A stretch of DNA of 7,432 nt from Planctomycetota bacterium. GTDB lineage: Bacteria > Planctomycetota > Phycisphaerae > UBA1845. The translations under genes and the position numbers were made by a program. The stretch is taken from contig JADFIX010000157.1 in the NCBI GenBank assembly GCA_022566435.1, positions 1 through 7,432 on the forward strand, written 5' to 3'. The notes under the pieces were generated by a model, which ran no database searches, was not told the DNA's origin, and saw nothing but the letters and a program-made list of their open reading frames with translations. Shown piece by piece: positions 6,601 through 7,432 of the stretch (the stretch's first letter is position 1; the number at the start of each line of letters is the position of its first letter).

Positions 6601-7432
6601 GCCAACTGGAACCGTGCGGTGTAAGACAATGGTGACGTTTCCACTTTCACGGGCCGGTTTGAGCAGTGTAATCCGGAGTTCTTGGTTTTGCGGCCGGTTG
6701 TCCGCCGGCTCGGGCGGACGCGAGACCCACCCGCGAACGTTCGGTCCGTCGATCGCCTGCACCAGATAGTCTCCGGGCACGATGACCGTAAAGCCGTCGC
6801 GTTCGGTCCGACCGAAATCAAGGTTGAGCTTCCAGATCAAGCGCAGGCCGTCTTCCCGAACATCGAACAAAGCATCGGATGTGGCCGTCAGACTTGGATC
6901 CACATATCCCTCGTGAACTTTCGGCCGCCATTCGATTCCGATCGAACCGTTTTCATCCAGCGCGGTTTCGATTGTCTCCAAGGGCGATGTCGTAACGTGA
7001 TATCGATTGTCCCACGCGCCCCCCAGTCGAACTTCGGTCCCGGTGCCGGGCACGTGTAATGTCAGGGCAGTGGCAGGGGCCGCTGGGAGCCGACCTGCGA
7101 CGATACTCCAACCGCCTTTTTGAACGATTTGCAGCCGTACGGTCAGGTCGAGCCGATGCCGACCCATTCCTTGGATTGGCAACATCAGAGCGGGAATCGT
7201 TGCGTCGTCTCCTGGTGAACCGGGTCCCGCTGACACCGCGCGGGCGACGCCCATCCGGGCGGGCGCGCCGTCGAGAACCGCTTGTATCACCACGCCACCG
7301 CCGAGATGCAACGGCACGGCCAGTGGCTTTTCGGTATGCACGTTTATATCCAGATAACCGGTCAGCTCGAGGTGCCGATCGCCTTCGAGGGTAGCCGAGA
7401 AAGCGGCGCCCGCCAGGGCATACTCCGGTGAC
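3634..7432 (-). CDS. Very large putative extracytoplasmic protein with C-terminal membrane anchor (5' end outside window)
   Basis: The reading frame is open from the right edge to a TAG at 3634-3636, giving 1265 visible residues. A GTG at 7339-7341 is in frame, but the 30 codons before it are open and read as a continuous beta-rich chain (for example LEGDRHLELTGYLDIN), so I treat it as internal Val and the gene as 5'-partial. About residues 1-890 alternate short hydrophobic strands and turns, as in multi-domain beta-sandwich proteins; they include VELSQVRLYLPE and the LPETQRWSNF region. Residues about 897-1107 are Q/E/R-rich, with an acidic run DLEEEE and probable coiled coil or disorder. Another strand-rich block with FTTPRGEVTITA (about 1146-1175) leads to a hydrophobic helix (1191-1211), a basic loop, a 33-residue hydrophobic stretch (1220-1252) and a basic tail. 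I do not recognise a named family. The layout recalls giant planctomycete membrane-anchored proteins. No catalytic motif is visible. Confidence 0.85.
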   Translation of the reverse strand, partial: SPEYALAGAAFSATLEGDRHLELTGYLDINVHTEKPLAVPLHLGGGVVIQAVLDGAPARMGVARAVSAGPGSPGDDATIPALMLPIQGMGRHRLDLTVRLQIVQKGGWSIVAGRLPAAPATALTLHVPGTGTEVRLGGAWDNRYHVTTSPLETIETALDENGSIGIEWRPKVHEGYVDPSLTATSDALFDVREDGLRLIWKLNLDFGRTERDGFTVIVPGDYLVQAIDGPNVRGWVSRPPEPADNRPQNQELRITLLKPARESGNVTIVLHRTVPVGREASTSFDVPLVQATGAVLHSGRLTIRRSPLLILRTNQAVGVTRTDISEDALNLARLVDSGRGSPLGVHAYQAYRFTTTPFHVELTAAAAPSRPRVDVQTVLRIGDRKRILESSLNISPQVQPVYQVRTAIPDDLVVDDVFAPTAFEWSIVSEDDRKILNVYLPTGRHDRFSIQIRGTLGEDVGIETLSLPRLEVLDVLSQKGEIVVQSDPAIAVRTAELQGCREIALDRTYHWLSAEQRPLSRVAIRYSSPNFTGLVRLSFREPIVTCSTITNVRVTTTAVEETILLDFGIARAGIRRIEFLLPGWMKDAHISLPMLREKTVEPVSDEPDAAVRVSLLLQDDIMGRLRVLVENDRLLTTLVQRAPVPIVETGRVERQFVTLENAGRDEVLIDSLVGFETLSHQQKEWRTLTDLLGGSITQAYVANGQDPLLSYKTKERVVVETAGARIGLAETVLTADASGAYRAALSYHIDNRTEQFLEVELPKDVQLWSAIVAGEPVKPARTSGASLSADASLSAGAINFRRVRIPLIRTAAGDLDYVVLLKYGGRMPPPGGLRRVEFPLIRTINVPVELSQVRLYLPETQRWSNFSGTMRRADGEGDLAAGIVRYQTRLAERLVRTMRSDSPFAQVRAATNLGILKSQTIRYRQSASRYGLHGKLQQEIVVNDAIVREAEARSKELLGERRPAGLEDNRDMMNFGYANQQISRARNRVQGLPDNFKRPESSTDEQRLHQQHFDRDWLDANKLGQFGKKESSEDLEEEEIGPSFTETYDAFAQRQERQVAQQQMQTVFSFDVAGRANLPQGPKQRRVRRGETNEAVAQYQRQLARKSVIVPADQAGADHDTVDSSGELFADGHATFDRLIEAWPEEGAGLASLTVELPVRGVAFFFTTPRGEVTITARSVSHQFIETVRRIGLALAVIAIGIVGYFAWLKWRGSRFTYRVWSTLAIVLGFTGAIIGILPILAVLVLVVGVAAKIDLRRRKRAAAL
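3673..3861 (-). other. C-terminal transmembrane segments of the large protein
   Basis: Codons 3861-3799 encode a 21-residue hydrophobic helix starting IGLALAVIAI. The loop LKWRGSRFTYR is strongly basic, and codons 3774-3676 encode 33 uninterrupted mostly hydrophobic residues containing GILPIL. The C-terminus KIDLRRRKR is basic again. By the positive-inside rule both the loop and the tail should face the cytoplasm. That fits if the 33-residue stretch is a tight two-helix hairpin turning at GILP. One long helix would put the basic tail outside. The protein body before the first helix would be extracytoplasmic. Confidence 0.7.
5046..5081 (-). repeat. 18-bp tandem duplication inside the large gene
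   Basis: CTGCGGAGAGCGA occurs at 5046-5058 and again at 5064-5076, and the 18-bp units match at 16 of 18 positions. In frame on the minus strand they encode consecutive ASLSAG/ASLSAD-type hexapeptides. The period is a multiple of three, so the frame is kept; it looks like a recent slippage duplication in a surface linker. Confidence 0.75.

Overview
The window comes from a moderately GC-rich bacterial chromosome (high fifties to about 60% GC by eye). The most likely source is a member of the Planctomycetota or a related PVC/environmental phylum. That assignment is an inference. It rests mainly on the very large, beta-rich, C-terminally membrane-anchored protein on the minus strand, whose segment motifs resemble giant hypothetical proteins I associate with planctomycetes. 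The metabolic genes are too widespread to fix a lineage.

Layout. (1) 4-216, plus strand: a small DUF2892 (YgaP-like) inner-membrane protein. (2) 217-451: a gap with no gene, holding a stem-loop and a 10-bp palindrome but no promoter I can defend. (3) 452-2083 and 2106-3545, plus strand: a tight two-gene operon. The first gene is an acetolactate-synthase-like thiamine-diphosphate enzyme of the FAD-independent (AlsS/BudB) type; the second is an aldehyde dehydrogenase with all its catalytic residues. (4) 3551-3637: five GTTATCA-type heptads, a 17-nt centre and five reverse-complement heptads, forming a near-perfect giant hairpin between two convergent genes. It runs into the stop codon of the gene on its right. 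(5) 3634 to the right edge, minus strand: a single very large gene (1265 codons visible, 5' end outside the window) for a putative extracytoplasmic protein with a C-terminal membrane anchor.

How they may work together. The TPP enzyme and the dehydrogenase are probably co-translated. They could form a short route in which a 2-oxo acid or aldehyde is handled by the first enzyme and an aldehyde is oxidised by the second; the true substrates cannot be read from sequence. No acetolactate decarboxylase and no AHAS small subunit lies in the window. The hairpin separates the operon from the minus-strand gene and, on the minus strand, has the form of an intrinsic terminator (stem followed at once by five T). 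I see no mobile-element gene, CRISPR array, tRNA or rRNA, and no convincing new defence or biosynthetic system. The most unusual object is the heptad palindrome.
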